Assembly (NCBI RefSeq): GCF_900215205.1
Contig: NZ_OBDY01000017.1
Coordinates: forward strand, 69,381 to 133,380
DNA: 64,000 bases
Direction: 5' to 3'
Origin: Paractinoplanes atraurantiacus
GTDB taxonomy: Bacteria; Actinomycetota; Actinomycetes; Mycobacteriales; Micromonosporaceae
Below, one piece after another: positions 1 through 9,329 of this stretch. Below the pieces are notes generated by a model. It saw only the letters and a list, made by a program, of their open reading frames with translations, made no database searches and was not told the origin of the DNA. Every line of letters begins with the position of its first letter. Positions within the stretch are counted from its first letter, which is position 1. The translations under genes were made by a program, and so were the position numbers.

Positions 1-1578
1 GACTTCGGATCCGGGCCGCTTCCTGGTCGGCACGGGCAGGACGGTGACTTCGGGTCCGGGCCTCTTCCGGGAGCGGCCGGGCGGCATGGGCAGGACGGGG
101 ACGACGACTTCGGGACCGGGCGGCGCAGCCGTCATGGGCAGGAGGACTTCGACCCTGAGGCTTCGGGTGAGCTGCCGCGTGGGCGCGGTGGGCGTGGGCC
201 TGGTGAGCGCAGCCTGTCGCCAGGGCGCAAGCTCGGGCCGGGTGGTGGCTCAGGAGCATTCGCCGGCGGCGCGGCGGCCGGTGCCGCATCAGTGGGCCGG
301 CCAGGTGGCCCCGTGCCGCGGGGTGGGCCGGCGGCCGGCTCCGCCTCGGTCGGCGGGCCGAAAACGGGTTCCGCCCCTGTGGGCGGTCCGGCGACCGGCG
401 CTGCCTCGGTAGGCGGCCCGGGCGCGGCCCCTCGCGGCGGCCCGGCAGCGGGTTCAGCATCCGTGGGTGGCCCGGCGACTGGCGCTGCCTCGGTGGGTGG
501 CCCGGCGACTGGTGGTTCCTCGGTGGGCGGCCCCGCGACTGGTGGTTCCTCGGTGGGCGGCCCCGCGACTGGCGCTGCCTCGGTAGGCGGCCCGGCGACC
601 GGCGCCGCGCCGGTGGGCGGCCCGGCAGCGGGTTCGGCTTCCGTCGGAGGGCGGGCGTCCGCATCGGTGGGTGCCGCGTCTGTGGGTGCCGCGTCTGTGG
701 GTGCCGCGTCTGTGGGGGCTGCGTCCGTGGGGGCCGCCTCCGTGGGGGCTGCTTCTGTGGGGGCGGCGCGCGTGGGCGGCGCCCCTTCCGACGTGCGGGC
801 CGGGGCTCCGGGCGTACGTCAGACGGGTGAAGATGGAGCGCCGCAAGGCGCGAGAGTCAGTCCGGTTGTCGGTGCTCGGGCTGGGGCGGCCAAGGCCGCT
901 GGGGTCGTGACGGCCGACGAGGACGACGGTGACGACGCCAAGGGCGGGTTCCTCGAGAAGCTGCGGACCCAGCGGCGCCTTCGGGTGGTGACTCTGGTCT
1001 CTCTGGCCGCCGTCGTGCTTCTTGTGCTGCCCGCCTTCTTCGGGCTCCGGGCCGCCGGCAACGATCCGGTCTTCGGGTCGCTGAACGCGCTCGACGTTCC
1101 GTCCTGGGCGGCGGAGAAGGTGGACGATCAGAGCAGCGGCAGCCGCTGGTGCTTCATGGACTGCACCTTCCGGGAGCGGATCGCCCAGTCGGCCAAGCCG
1201 TTCCAGGAGACCACCCAGGCCTACACCGCCGCGCTGAGCGCCGCCGGCTGGCAGCCGTGGAAGGTCGCCGAGTGTCCTGAGCAGCCCGTCGGCAAGGACG
1301 ACGGCACGTACAGCTGCTGGAAGCGAGACGAGTTCACTTTGGACCTGTGGGTGCGGCTGCCCGAATGCCAGGTGGACCAGGTCGCCGCTCAGGAGACGGG
1401 CACCGAGCCGGTCGATCCGAAGAACTGCACCGGGTCAACGGTGAGCATCAAGGTGCAGAACGCGATCGCCGACACCCGGGGCGAGCCGGAAGTGCAGGAG
1501 AGCCCGCTCGTGGGCGAGACGCCGGACCCGGTTCTGTCGAATGATCCGCTCTTGGAGCCGACACCCTCGGCGTCGTGA
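1..1578 (+). CDS. Repeat-rich membrane protein, 5' end outside the window
   Basis: The reading frame is open from base 1 with no stop or convincing start, so the N-terminus lies upstream. Seen: a Gly/Asp-rich segment, then Gly-Pro-Ala-Ser decapeptide and pentapeptide repeats (about 304-780), a charged linker, one hydrophobic segment (about 980-1060, LVSLAAVVLLVLPAFFGL) and an extracytoplasmic domain of about 165 residues with at least six cysteines (WCFMDC, AECPEQ, YSCWK, PECQ, KNCTG). The topology suggests a cytoplasmic or linker-like disordered N-terminus and a disulfide-stabilised outer domain. I do not recognise the family and assign no function. It is followed by two small membrane proteins and alaS in the same direction. 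Confidence 0.7.
   Translation, partial: DFGSGPLPGRHGQDGDFGSGPLPGAAGRHGQDGDDDFGTGRRSRHGQEDFDPEASGELPRGRGGRGPGERSLSPGRKLGPGGGSGAFAGGAAAGAASVGRPGGPVPRGGPAAGSASVGGPKTGSAPVGGPATGAASVGGPGAAPRGGPAAGSASVGGPATGAASVGGPATGGSSVGGPATGGSSVGGPATGAASVGGPATGAAPVGGPAAGSASVGGRASASVGAASVGAASVGAASVGAASVGAASVGAASVGAARVGGAPSDVRAGAPGVRQTGEDGAPQGARVSPVVGARAGAAKAAGVVTADEDDGDDAKGGFLEKLRTQRRLRVVTLVSLAAVVLLVLPAFFGLRAAGNDPVFGSLNALDVPSWAAEKVDDQSSGSRWCFMDCTFRERIAQSAKPFQETTQAYTAALSAAGWQPWKVAECPEQPVGKDDGTYSCWKRDEFTLDLWVRLPECQVDQVAAQETGTEPVDPKNCTGSTVSIKVQNAIADTRGEPEVQESPLVGETPDPVLSNDPLLEPTPSAS
304..780 (+). repeat. Coding minisatellite: 30-bp units then 15-bp units
   Basis: Inside the first gene, about ten 30-bp units encode variants of VGGPATGAAS, followed by about seven 15-bp units encoding VGAAS. 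Adjacent units are nearly identical at DNA level (two identical VGGPATGGSS units near 502-561), a sign of slippage or recombination. All units keep the reading frame. Confidence 0.85.
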
Positions 1579-1653
1579 CGCGGCCCGCGGTCACGGACGG
1601 TAGGGTCTGCTCGTTGACTCGCCACCCGTGACCACGTAAGGGAGAAGCGCCTC

Positions 1654-2103
1654 ATGGACGCCGGAGAAATCGCAGGCCTGATCGCGGCGGGCGCCTTCTT
1701 GATGCTCGTCATCGTGCTGGCCGTGCCGATCCTCAAGCTGGGCCGCACCGTCGACGCCGCCACCCGGGCGATCAATGACCTGACCGACCGGACCGGGCCG
1801 CTGCTCGGTGACGTCAACGACACGGTGCGTAACGTGAACTCGGCGCTCGGCCAGGTCCAGGTCTCTTTGGACGGTGTCAACGTCCAGCTGGCCAAGGTCG
1901 ACACGATCACCGAGCACGCCGCGCACGTGACCGCCAATGTGGCCAACCTGTCCACGGTCGTCGCCGCGGCCGCCGCGAACCCGCTCGTCAAGGTGGCCTC
2001 GTTCGGGTACGGCCTGCGCAAGGCCGCCGCCGCGCGCCGCCGGGCCGACGAGGACCGCGCCGTGCGTACCGAGCTCAAGACCCGCCGCAAGGCCAACCGC
2101 TGA
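1654..2103 (+). CDS. DUF948-type membrane protein
   Basis: 149 residues. An N-terminal hydrophobic helix (about residues 5-30, GLIAAGAFLMLVIVLAVPIL) is followed by an amphipathic helical region (TVRNVNSALGQVQVSLDGV) typical of DUF948 proteins, ending in a basic tail (ELKTRRKANR). The start is preceded by AAGGGAGAAG. The family has no firm function. Its conserved place just before alaS, together with the next small protein, is usual in actinobacteria. Probably co-transcribed with the downstream genes (31-nt gap). Confidence 0.85.
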   Translation: MDAGEIAGLIAAGAFLMLVIVLAVPILKLGRTVDAATRAINDLTDRTGPLLGDVNDTVRNVNSALGQVQVSLDGVNVQLAKVDTITEHAAHVTANVANLSTVVAAAAANPLVKVASFGYGLRKAAAARRRADEDRAVRTELKTRRKANR

Positions 2104-2134
2104 AGCCCGTCCCACCCACTCGGAGGAAAAAGCC

Positions 2135-2401
2135 ATGAAGCGCCTGCTCTGGCTGGGCGTCGGCTTGGCCGTCGGCGCCATCGTCGTTCGCAAGCTCACG
2201 CAGAAGGCGAACGAGTACACCCCGTCCGGCATCGCCACCTCGCTGTCGCAATCCGCTGGCGGCCTGGTCGAGTCGATGCGTAGCTTCGTGGATGACGTCC
2301 GCGAAGGCATGGCCGAGCGGGAGCAGCAGATCCACCAGGCGTTCGCCGAGGGTGAGCTGTACGAGGACGAGCCGGACGAGGCTCAGGAGGGGAACCGATG
2401 A
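2135..2401 (+). CDS. Small membrane-anchored hypothetical protein
   Basis: 88 residues: a short N-terminal transmembrane helix ([18 protein letters not shown]), then a polar and acidic helical tail ([20 protein letters not shown]). The start is fixed by GGAGGAAAA seven bases upstream. The stop overlaps the alaS start (ATGA), so translation is probably coupled. It resembles the small protein found between the DUF948 gene and alaS in many actinomycetes. Function unknown. Confidence 0.8.
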   Translation: MKRLLWLGVGLAVGAIVVRKLTQKANEYTPSGIATSLSQSAGGLVESMRSFVDDVREGMAEREQQIHQAFAEGELYEDEPDEAQEGNR

Positions 2402-5082
2402 AGACGGCGGAGATCAAGCGGCGCTATCTGGCGCATTTCGAGGCCAACGGGCACACGGTCGTGCCGAGTGCCCCGCTGCCGGCCATCGACGACCCGAACC
2501 TGCTGTTCATCAACGCCGGCATGGTCCAGTTCGTGCCGTACTTCCTGGGCCAGCAGACGCCCGCGTTCAAGCGCGCGGTGTCGGTGCAGAAATGCATCCG
2601 GACGCCGGACATCGACGAGGTCGGCAAGACGTCCCGGCACGGCACGTTCTTCCAGATGAACGGCAACTTCTCGTTCGGCGACTACTTCAAAGAGGGCGCG
2701 ATCAAGCTCGCCTGGGAGCTGTCGACGAAGTCGCAGGCCGAGGGCGGCTACGGGCTCGACCCCGAGCGCATCTGGCCGACGGTCTACCACGACGACGACG
2801 AGGCGTTCTCGTTGTGGCGCCAGATCGGCGTGCCTGAAAAGAGAATTGTCCGCCGGGGCAAGAAGGACAACTACTGGTCGATGGGCATCCCGGGTCCGGC
2901 CGGCCCCTGCTCCGAGCTCTTTTATGACCGGGGTCCGGAGTACGGCAACGACGGCGGCCCCGAGGTCGACGAGGACCGGTTCATGGAGTACTGGAACCTG
3001 GTCTTCATGCAGTACGAGATCACCGATGTGAAGTCGAAGACCGACTTCACGATCGTCTCCGAGCTGCCGAACAAGAACATCGACACCGGCATGGGCCTGG
3101 AGCGGATCGCCTCGATCCTGCAGGGCGTCGACAACCTGTACGAGATCGACGAGGTCCGCCCGATCCTGGCGCGCGCGGCCGAGATGACCGGCAAGCGCTA
3201 CGGCGCCCACTCCGGTCACGTCGCGGGCGAGTCGCACCCCGATGACGTGCGCCTGCGGGTGATCGCCGACCACGTCCGTACGGCCCTGATGTTGATCGGT
3301 GATGGGGTCACCCCGTCGAACGAGGGCCGGGGCTACGTGCTGCGGCGCATCATGCGGCGGGCGATCCGGGCGATCCGCCTGCTGGGCTGGCAGGAGCGGG
3401 CGCTGCCCGAGCTGCTGCCGATCGCGCGGGACTGCATGGCGCCGTCGTACCCGGAGCTCGAGAAGGACTTCGAGCGGATCTCCACGTACGCGTACGCGGA
3501 GGAGGACGCGTTCCTGTCCACCCTGCGCGCGGGCACGACGATCCTGGACACCCACATCGCCGAGACGCGTAAATCGGGACAAAACGCGCTCAGTGGCGCT
3601 CAGGCGTTCCAGCTCCACGACACGTACGGCTTCCCCATCGATCTGACCCTGGAGATCGCGCAGGAGCAGGGTCTGGACGTCGACCAGGACGGCTTCCGGC
3701 GTCTGATGGCCGACCAGCGGGCCCGCGCGAAGGCGGACGCGGCGGCGCGCAAGACCGGCCACGCCGACCTGTCGGCGTACCGCAACGCGCTCGACGCCGG
3801 CGGCCCGGTCGAGTTCACGGGATATCAGGAGGTCTCCCGCGAGTCGCGGGTCCGCTCGATCATCGGTGGCGGCGGCTCGGTCGAGGTGGCCGGCGAGGGT
3901 GAGTTCGTCGAGCTGGTCCTCGACACGACCCCGTTCTACGCCGAGGGCGGTGGCCAGCAGGCCGACACCGGCATCATCAACGTCGGCGGCGGGCGGGTCG
4001 AGGTCGTCGACGTGCAGCAGCCCATCCCCGGCCTCATCGTGCACAAGGCCAGGATCATCCAGGGCGAGGTCCGTACGGGCGAGACGGGTTTCGCCGAGAT
4101 CGACGTGACCCGCCGCAAGGCGATCTCGCGCTCGCACACCGCGACCCACCTGGTCCACCAGACCATGCGGGCGTTCCTCGGCGAGTCGGCGACCCAGGCC
4201 GGTTCGCTGAACGCGCCAGGCCGGCTGCGCTTCGACTTCAACACGCCCGGGGCCGTCTCGCCCGCGGTGCTGCACGACGTCGAGCAGCAGGTCAACGAGG
4301 TGCTGCTGCGTGACCTCGAGGTCCACTGGTTCCTCACCTCACAGGAGGAAGCGCGCCGGCTGGGCGCGATGGCGCTGTTCGGTGAGAAGTACGGCGATGA
4401 GGTCCGTGTGGTTGAAGTGGGCGACTATGCGCGTGAGCTCTGTGGTGGCACGCACGTCGACCGCTCGGGCCAGCTGGGCCTGGTGAAGATCCTCAACGAG
4501 CAGTCGATCGGTTCCGGTGTACGCCGGGTGGAGGCGCTCGTCGGCATCGACGCGTTCGGCTTCCTGGCCAAGGAGCACCTGCTGGTCTCGCGGCTCGCGG
4601 AGCTGTTCCGGGTGCCCGGCGACCAGGTCGCCGACCGGGTCGAGCAGACCGTGACGGCGCTGCGCGACGCCGAGAAGGAGCTCGAGAAGCTGCGGGCGCA
4701 GATGGTGCTGGGCGGTGCTTCGACGCTCGCGTCGCAGGCCAAGGACCTGCGCGGTGTGGCGTACGTCGGCACGGAGGCTCCCGAGGGCGCGGCCGGCAAC
4801 GACGTGCGTACGCTGGCTCAGGAGATCCGCGGCAAGATCGACGCGGCTCGTCCCGCGGTCGTCGCGGTGGCGGCCCGGTCGAACGGCAAGGCGTCGCTGA
4901 TCGTGGCGCTGAACAGCGCGGCCAAGGGCCGTGGCCTGTCGGCGGCGGATCTGGTCAAGGGCGCCCTGTCCGGCCGGGGTGGCGGAAACGCCGACCTCGC
5001 GCAGGGTGGCGGTCTCCCGGCCGACCAGGTTCCGGCGCTGCTCGCGGCCGTGGAAAAGGCGGTGGGTGACACCGCTTCGTAG
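2398..5082 (+). CDS. alaS: Alanine-tRNA ligase
   Basis: 894 residues, full length for the family. It charges tRNA-Ala with alanine and edits mischarged Ser/Gly. The N-terminal class II catalytic core is present ([30 protein letters not shown]). The editing domain carries the zinc-site motifs HTATH (about residues 579-583) and CGGTH (about 681-685), and the C-terminal DHHA1-type domain has the glycine-rich stretch [13 protein letters not shown]. Cytoplasmic, single housekeeping copy here. It overlaps the preceding small gene by 4 nt and is followed after 24 nt by ruvX. Confidence 0.98.
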   Translation: MKTAEIKRRYLAHFEANGHTVVPSAPLPAIDDPNLLFINAGMVQFVPYFLGQQTPAFKRAVSVQKCIRTPDIDEVGKTSRHGTFFQMNGNFSFGDYFKEGAIKLAWELSTKSQAEGGYGLDPERIWPTVYHDDDEAFSLWRQIGVPEKRIVRRGKKDNYWSMGIPGPAGPCSELFYDRGPEYGNDGGPEVDEDRFMEYWNLVFMQYEITDVKSKTDFTIVSELPNKNIDTGMGLERIASILQGVDNLYEIDEVRPILARAAEMTGKRYGAHSGHVAGESHPDDVRLRVIADHVRTALMLIGDGVTPSNEGRGYVLRRIMRRAIRAIRLLGWQERALPELLPIARDCMAPSYPELEKDFERISTYAYAEEDAFLSTLRAGTTILDTHIAETRKSGQNALSGAQAFQLHDTYGFPIDLTLEIAQEQGLDVDQDGFRRLMADQRARAKADAAARKTGHADLSAYRNALDAGGPVEFTGYQEVSRESRVRSIIGGGGSVEVAGEGEFVELVLDTTPFYAEGGGQQADTGIINVGGGRVEVVDVQQPIPGLIVHKARIIQGEVRTGETGFAEIDVTRRKAISRSHTATHLVHQTMRAFLGESATQAGSLNAPGRLRFDFNTPGAVSPAVLHDVEQQVNEVLLRDLEVHWFLTSQEEARRLGAMALFGEKYGDEVRVVEVGDYARELCGGTHVDRSGQLGLVKILNEQSIGSGVRRVEALVGIDAFGFLAKEHLLVSRLAELFRVPGDQVADRVEQTVTALRDAEKELEKLRAQMVLGGASTLASQAKDLRGVAYVGTEAPEGAAGNDVRTLAQEIRGKIDAARPAVVAVAARSNGKASLIVALNSAAKGRGLSAADLVKGALSGRGGGNADLAQGGGLPADQVPALLAAVEKAVGDTAS

Positions 5083-5106
5083 TCGACAAATACGGGGAGT
5101 GGTCAG

Positions 5107-5565
5107 GTGAGCGCACTGTCGCGGGGTAGGCGGCTGGGCGTCGATGTCGGTAAGGTGCGCGTCGGGGTCGCGATCAGCGACCCTGACGGGATCCTGGCCA
5201 CCCCCCTGGTCACGGTGCCCCGTGACATGGGCGCGGCAGACGATGCCGTGCCCGCTGACATTGCTGAGCTTGTCCGTCTCGTGGGGGAACACGAGGTGGT
5301 GCAGATCGTGGTGGGGCTCCCGGTTCGCCTGAACGGGGCCGAGGGACCTGCCGCCATCGACATTCGTGCGTACGCTGGGCGACTGGTGGAGGCGGTCGGT
5401 AGTGTGCCGGTCGTCCTGGCGGACGAGAGGATGTCGACCGTGGTCGCGACCCGCAGGCTCGCCGAGCGAGGCGTACGCGGCAAACGGCAGCGGGCAGTCG
5501 TCGACCAGGCGGCCGCGGTGGAGATCCTGCAGGGCTGGCTGGAAGCTCAGCGGAGGCAGAGATGA
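5107..5565 (+). CDS. ruvX: RuvX/YqgF-type Holliday-junction resolvase or 16S pre-rRNA nuclease
   Basis: 152 residues starting at GTG. RNase H-fold motifs are present: GVDVGKVRVGVA near the N-terminus, GLPVRLNG in the middle, LADERMST and a C-terminal VDQAAAVEIL containing the last acidic residue. Family members mature the 5' end of 16S rRNA, and some cleave Holliday junctions. Which activity applies here cannot be read from sequence. The stop overlaps the mltG start by 4 nt; the order alaS-ruvX-mltG-aroE is standard in actinobacteria. Confidence 0.95.
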   Translation: MSALSRGRRLGVDVGKVRVGVAISDPDGILATPLVTVPRDMGAADDAVPADIAELVRLVGEHEVVQIVVGLPVRLNGAEGPAAIDIRAYAGRLVEAVGSVPVVLADERMSTVVATRRLAERGVRGKRQRAVVDQAAAVEILQGWLEAQRRQR

Positions 5566-6755
5566 TCGACGAGCTGGACCTCGCGTTCGACGAGAACGCC
5601 GAAAAAGGGAGACCCCGACATCGCCGGGGCTCTCGAGGCGGGAAGAAAAGCGGCGGTAAGTCCGGTGTCGCCTTTTTGATGGCCTTCGTCCTGCTCGCCG
5701 TCCTCGGTGGCGGCGTCTGGTTCGGCTACACCAAGGTCAAGGACTTCTTCGTCGCCGCCGACTACGACGGCGCCGGCGGCGCGGCCGTGCAGATCGACAT
5801 CGCCAAGAACTCGACGCTCACCGACATCGGCAACGTCCTGGTCGACAAGGACGTCGTCAAGAGCACCAAGGCCTTCGTGAACGCGGCGGACGCGAACCCC
5901 AAGGGCAAGAACATCCAGTCGGGCACGTACAACATGAAGAAGCAGATGTCGGCCGAGAACGCCGTCACCCTGCTGCTCGACCCCAAATCGCGCGTCTCCA
6001 AGGGCGTCACCATCCCCGAGGGCAAGACCGCCAACCAGGTGTACGACATCCTGGCCAAGGCGACCGGCAAAAAGGTCGACGATTTCAAGGCGGCCGCCAA
6101 GGATCCCGAAGCGCTCGGCGTGCAGGACTTCTGGTTCAACCGCAGCAACAACGTGAAGGCGACGAAGTCGATCGAGGGCTTCCTGTTCCCCGACACGTAC
6201 GAGTTCGACCCCAAGGCGTCGGCCGCTGACATGCTGACGACGATGGTCAGCCACTTCAACACGGTGGCCGAGGAGACGGGCTTCGTCGACAAGTCGCAGA
6301 GCGCCCGCAACCTGACACCGAACGAGGTGCTGACCGTGGCGTCGCTCGCGCAGGCCGAGGCGGGCAACAAGGACGACCTGGGCAAGGTCGCGCGTGTCGC
6401 GTACAACCGCCTTTACGTCGGCACACCCGAGATCGCCTGCGGCTGCCTCGAGTTCGACGTCGGCATCAACTACTACTACCAGCTCACCGGCCGGCCGACG
6501 AAGCCGTCCGGCAAGATGACGACCGCCGAGCTGAACGACCCGAAGAACCCGTACCGCCTGCACGGCAAGAAGGGCCTGACCCCGACGCCGATCAACAACC
6601 CGGGCAAGGCGGCCATGGAGGCGGCGCTGAATCCGCCGAAGGGCGACTATTTCTTCTTCGTGGCGATCGACAAGCAGGGCCATTCGGCCTTCGCGAAGAC
6701 GTACGCCGAGCACCAGAAGAACATCGACAAGGCCAAGAAGGCCGGCGTCCTCTAG
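5562..6755 (+). CDS. mltG: Endolytic murein transglycosylase
   Basis: 397 residues. A charged, Lys/Arg-rich cytoplasmic N-terminus (about 35 residues) leads into one transmembrane helix (about 37-58, VAFLMAFVLLAVLGGGVWFG) and an extracytoplasmic YceG/MltG domain. The catalytic-glutamate region VASLAQAEAG is at about residues 259-268, followed by the conserved VARVAYNRL and the C-terminal LTPTPINNPG. MltG cuts nascent glycan strands internally and so limits their length. Overlaps ruvX by 4 nt; aroE follows after 11 nt. Confidence 0.96.
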   Translation: MIDELDLAFDENAEKGRPRHRRGSRGGKKSGGKSGVAFLMAFVLLAVLGGGVWFGYTKVKDFFVAADYDGAGGAAVQIDIAKNSTLTDIGNVLVDKDVVKSTKAFVNAADANPKGKNIQSGTYNMKKQMSAENAVTLLLDPKSRVSKGVTIPEGKTANQVYDILAKATGKKVDDFKAAAKDPEALGVQDFWFNRSNNVKATKSIEGFLFPDTYEFDPKASAADMLTTMVSHFNTVAEETGFVDKSQSARNLTPNEVLTVASLAQAEAGNKDDLGKVARVAYNRLYVGTPEIACGCLEFDVGINYYYQLTGRPTKPSGKMTTAELNDPKNPYRLHGKKGLTPTPINNPGKAAMEAALNPPKGDYFFFVAIDKQGHSAFAKTYAEHQKNIDKAKKAGVL

Positions 6756-6766
6756 GGTCTTTAGCC

Positions 6767-7597
6767 GTGCAACGACCACGCCGGGCCGCCGTCTGCGGCA
6801 AGCCGATCGCCCATTCGCTCTCGCCGGTCATCCACACGGCGGGCTTCCAGGCGGCCGGCCTGACGAACTGGCGGTACACGTCGTTCGAGGTCGACGAGCT
6901 CGGGCTGCCCGAGCTCGTCGACTCCCTCGGTCCGGAGTGGGCGGGCCTGTCGCTGACCATGCCGCTGAAGGAGACAGCGCTTCGCCTGGCGGCGGAGGCG
7001 TCGCCGCTCGCGGTGGCGACGGGTGCGGCAAACACTCTCGTACGGCGTGAGGACGGCTCCTGGTACGCGGACAACACCGACGCGACCGGCATGATCCGGG
7101 TGCTCCGTGAGGCGGGGGCCGTGGCCCCGCGGTCGCTGACGGTGCTCGGCGGCGGAGGCACGGCCCGGGCGGCGCTCGCGGCGGCGGCGTCGCTGGGGGT
7201 GCCCGAGGTGGCGGTGGTGACCCGGCGGTCTTCGGCACAGCTCGAGCTGGCGCCCGCGGCGGAGGCTTTGGGTGTACGGCTGGTGGGGCGCGCCTGGGAG
7301 GACGCGGCGGCGGCCTTGACGGCGGACGCGGTGATCTCGACGGTCCCCAAGGGCGCGGCCGACCATTTGGCGATCGAGGCGGAGTGGCGGCCGGGCACGG
7401 TGCTGTTCGACGCGATCTACGACCCGTGGCCGACCCCGCTGGCGGCTTCGGCCGTGGCCCGCGGCCTCGCGGTGATCTCGGGGCTCGACCTGCTGCTGGC
7501 CCAGGCGTACTCGCAGTTCACGCAGTTCACAAAGGTCTCGCCGGCGCCCGAGACCGCTATGCGGGAGGCGCTTTTCACGGCCGCGGCGGCCCGCTGA
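6767..7597 (+). CDS. aroE: Shikimate dehydrogenase
   Basis: 276 residues from GTG. It reduces 3-dehydroshikimate to shikimate with NADPH. Substrate-site motifs GKPIAHSLSP and LTMPLKE and the NTDATGM segment are visible, then a nucleotide-binding glycine-rich loop (LGGGGTARAAL). It belongs to the scattered shikimate set of this window (aroC, aroK, aroB and aroQ lie further on). Cytoplasmic enzyme with normal length and no missing motif. Confidence 0.96.
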   Translation: MQRPRRAAVCGKPIAHSLSPVIHTAGFQAAGLTNWRYTSFEVDELGLPELVDSLGPEWAGLSLTMPLKETALRLAAEASPLAVATGAANTLVRREDGSWYADNTDATGMIRVLREAGAVAPRSLTVLGGGGTARAALAAAASLGVPEVAVVTRRSSAQLELAPAAEALGVRLVGRAWEDAAAALTADAVISTVPKGAADHLAIEAEWRPGTVLFDAIYDPWPTPLAASAVARGLAVISGLDLLLAQAYSQFTQFTKVSPAPETAMREALFTAAAAR

Positions 7598-7697
7598 CGG
7601 CTCATGTGCCGCAGGTCACAGTGAAACCGCCAACCTTTTCCCGGCTCGCGCGTCCTCCCAGGCGACAGTGCACCGACTGACAGTGCTGGAGCTTGAG

Positions 7698-8198
7698 ATG
7701 CGCAGATCCACCCGGGCCTTCGCGGTCGCCGCCGGAGCCGTGGCCGTCGTCGCCATCGGCGGGGTGGCCGCCGCCGCGGCCTTCGCCGACGACGCGACCC
7801 CCGCCCCGGCCCCGACGACATCACCGACCGCCGCGACCTCACCGGCGGGACCGGCCCCCTCCGCGTCCGCCCCCGGGCCGACGACCTCGGCCTCCGCCGG
7901 AAAGGCGACCGCTGCGCCGGCCCCCTCAGCCTCCACGAAGGCGACCGCTGCGCCCGCCCTCTCGGCTTCCGCAAAGGCGACCGTTGCGCCGACCCCGGAA
8001 AAGGCGACCACCGCAGTGCCGGCTTCGCCCGCGTCGGGCCGGAAGCCCACTGCTGTGCCGGCTTCGCCCGCGTCCGGCCAGAAAACCACCGCGAAGGCGA
8101 CTTCGTCCGAGTCCGGGTGGAAGCCCGCCGCGGGGCCGGTCTCCACCGCACCGGCTCCTGCCGCAACGGGACGGAAGCCGGCCCGGGCCGCTTCCTGA
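7698..8198 (+). CDS. Secreted Ala/Pro/Ser/Thr/Lys-rich low-complexity protein
   Basis: 166 residues from ATG 7698, which has GGAG six bases upstream; an in-frame GTG at 7668 lacks this. A signal peptide is clear (MRRSTRAFAVAAGAVAVVAI, then Ala-rich to AFADD). The mature part is imperfect repeats of the type SASAKATAAPAPSAS and PASPASGRKPTAVP, rich in Pro, Ala and Lys, without cysteines or an obvious anchor. It may be a disordered wall-associated or surface protein. It lies upstream of an ECF sigma factor in the same direction, which makes a regulatory link possible but unproven. Confidence 0.6.
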   Translation: MRRSTRAFAVAAGAVAVVAIGGVAAAAAFADDATPAPAPTTSPTAATSPAGPAPSASAPGPTTSASAGKATAAPAPSASTKATAAPALSASAKATVAPTPEKATTAVPASPASGRKPTAVPASPASGQKTTAKATSSESGWKPAAGPVSTAPAPAATGRKPARAAS

Positions 8199-8274
8199 GG
8201 TCTCGCGCGCCGGCCTCGTCGGCCGGCGCGCGACCGGTCCGCCCGCCCCACCTACCCACACCGCGAGGCCCTTT

Positions 8275-8841
8275 GTGATCTTCGTGCTGCCGATGCCCAG
8301 GTCGCTGCTGCGCTGGCGGCGAGGGGCCGCCGCCGGCCCGGTGGTGGCGGCGCCCGCCGCGCCCGCGATCGACGATCTGTATCGGGAGCGCCGCCTGCCG
8401 CTGGTCCGGCTGGCCGTGCTCATGGTCGACGACCTGCACACGGCCGAGGACATCGTCCAGGACGTCTTCACCCGCCTGTACCGCCGTCACGGCACCGGCC
8501 TGGACGCCGTCACCGACCCGGAGGCGTACCTCGTCTCCGCCGTCATGAACGCGGCCAGATCGGCCCTGCGCCGCCGCCGCATCGCCCGGGCCTACCTGCC
8601 GCCACGCCCGGCCCCGGCCCCCGCCGCCGAGGACGAGGCCCTGCTCGGAACGGCCGACGGCGACGTGATCCGGGCCTTGAGCCGGCTCACCATCCGCCAG
8701 CGCCAGGTCATCGTCCTGCGCTACTGGTCCGGCCTCTCCGAACGGGAGATCGCCGGCACCCTGCGAATCACCACGGGCACCGTCAAGTCGACCGCACACC
8801 GCGCGCTGACCCTGCTCCGAGCCCAGCTGGAGGAGAGATGA
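8275..8841 (+). CDS. ECF-type RNA polymerase sigma factor
   Basis: 188 residues from GTG 8275 (GAGG six bases upstream); ATG 8293 is an alternative. Region 2 is seen as LYRERRLPLVRLAVLMVDD followed by TAEDIVQDVFTRLYRR. Region 4 is seen as LTIRQRQVIVLRYW and LSEREIAGTLRITTGTVKST, a helix-turn-helix. The Pro/Ala linker PPRPAPAPAAED separates them. It resembles the SigE-like subfamily of actinomycete ECF factors. The stop overlaps the next gene, a single-pass membrane protein, in the usual sigma/anti-sigma arrangement. Target promoters are unknown. Confidence 0.88.
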   Translation: MIFVLPMPRSLLRWRRGAAAGPVVAAPAAPAIDDLYRERRLPLVRLAVLMVDDLHTAEDIVQDVFTRLYRRHGTGLDAVTDPEAYLVSAVMNAARSALRRRRIARAYLPPRPAPAPAAEDEALLGTADGDVIRALSRLTIRQRQVIVLRYWSGLSEREIAGTLRITTGTVKSTAHRALTLLRAQLEER

Positions 8842-9329
8842 CCGAAGCCGACCTGGAACGGCGCCTCCGCGAGGCCCTGTCCGCCCGAGCCGCCGCCGTG
8901 ACAACCCAGGACCTGCGCCCCACCCCGGCTCCGTCCCGCCACCGATCAGCGGCCGCCCGCTGGTGGCTGCCCCTGACCGCCGGAATCGCCGCCGCCGCGG
9001 TATCGATCGTCGCCTTCGCCCTGCTCAGGCCGGCAAACCCAGACCCCGCACCGCCGGCCTCACCGGCAGTCCCCGCCTCACCGGCTTCACCCGCTTCCTC
9101 GACGATCCCCGCTTCGCCGACCTCTACCGCCATCCCCGCTTCACCGACCGCCCCGGCCTCGGCGAGCGGATCCGCATCGCCCACCTCGCCACCGGAAACC
9201 CCATCAACCGTCACCTCGCCCGGTCCTTCCATCTCATCGTCCAAGCCCGAGTCGACCCCTACCGCGTCCCATGGAAAGGCACCCGCCACGCCCGAAGGAA
9301 AACGGATGGTTGGTCCTATTTCGCGCTGA
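8838..9329 (+). CDS. Single-pass membrane protein, possible anti-sigma partner
   Basis: 163 residues. It has a short cytoplasmic N-terminus (MTEADLERRLREALSARAAA), one transmembrane helix (about residues 43-63, LPLTAGIAAAAVSIVAFALL) and a Pro/Ala/Ser/Thr-rich outer tail. Overlap with the sigma gene (ATGA) and the topology suggest a membrane anti-sigma factor, but no zinc-binding anti-sigma motif (HxxxCxxC) is present, so the role is inferred from context. The last codons and stop lie in sequence that matches the repeat family immediately downstream, so the C-terminus may have been replaced by repeat DNA. Confidence 0.65.
   Translation: MTEADLERRLREALSARAAAVTTQDLRPTPAPSRHRSAAARWWLPLTAGIAAAAVSIVAFALLRPANPDPAPPASPAVPASPASPASSTIPASPTSTAIPASPTAPASASGSASPTSPPETPSTVTSPGPSISSSKPESTPTASHGKAPATPEGKRMVGPISR

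Noticed and set aside
2383-4326. Large minus-strand open frame opposite alaS
   Set aside because: It is the antisense shadow of a conserved synthetase gene with strong third-position GC; translation is Arg/Val/Leu/Asp-rich and has no motif.
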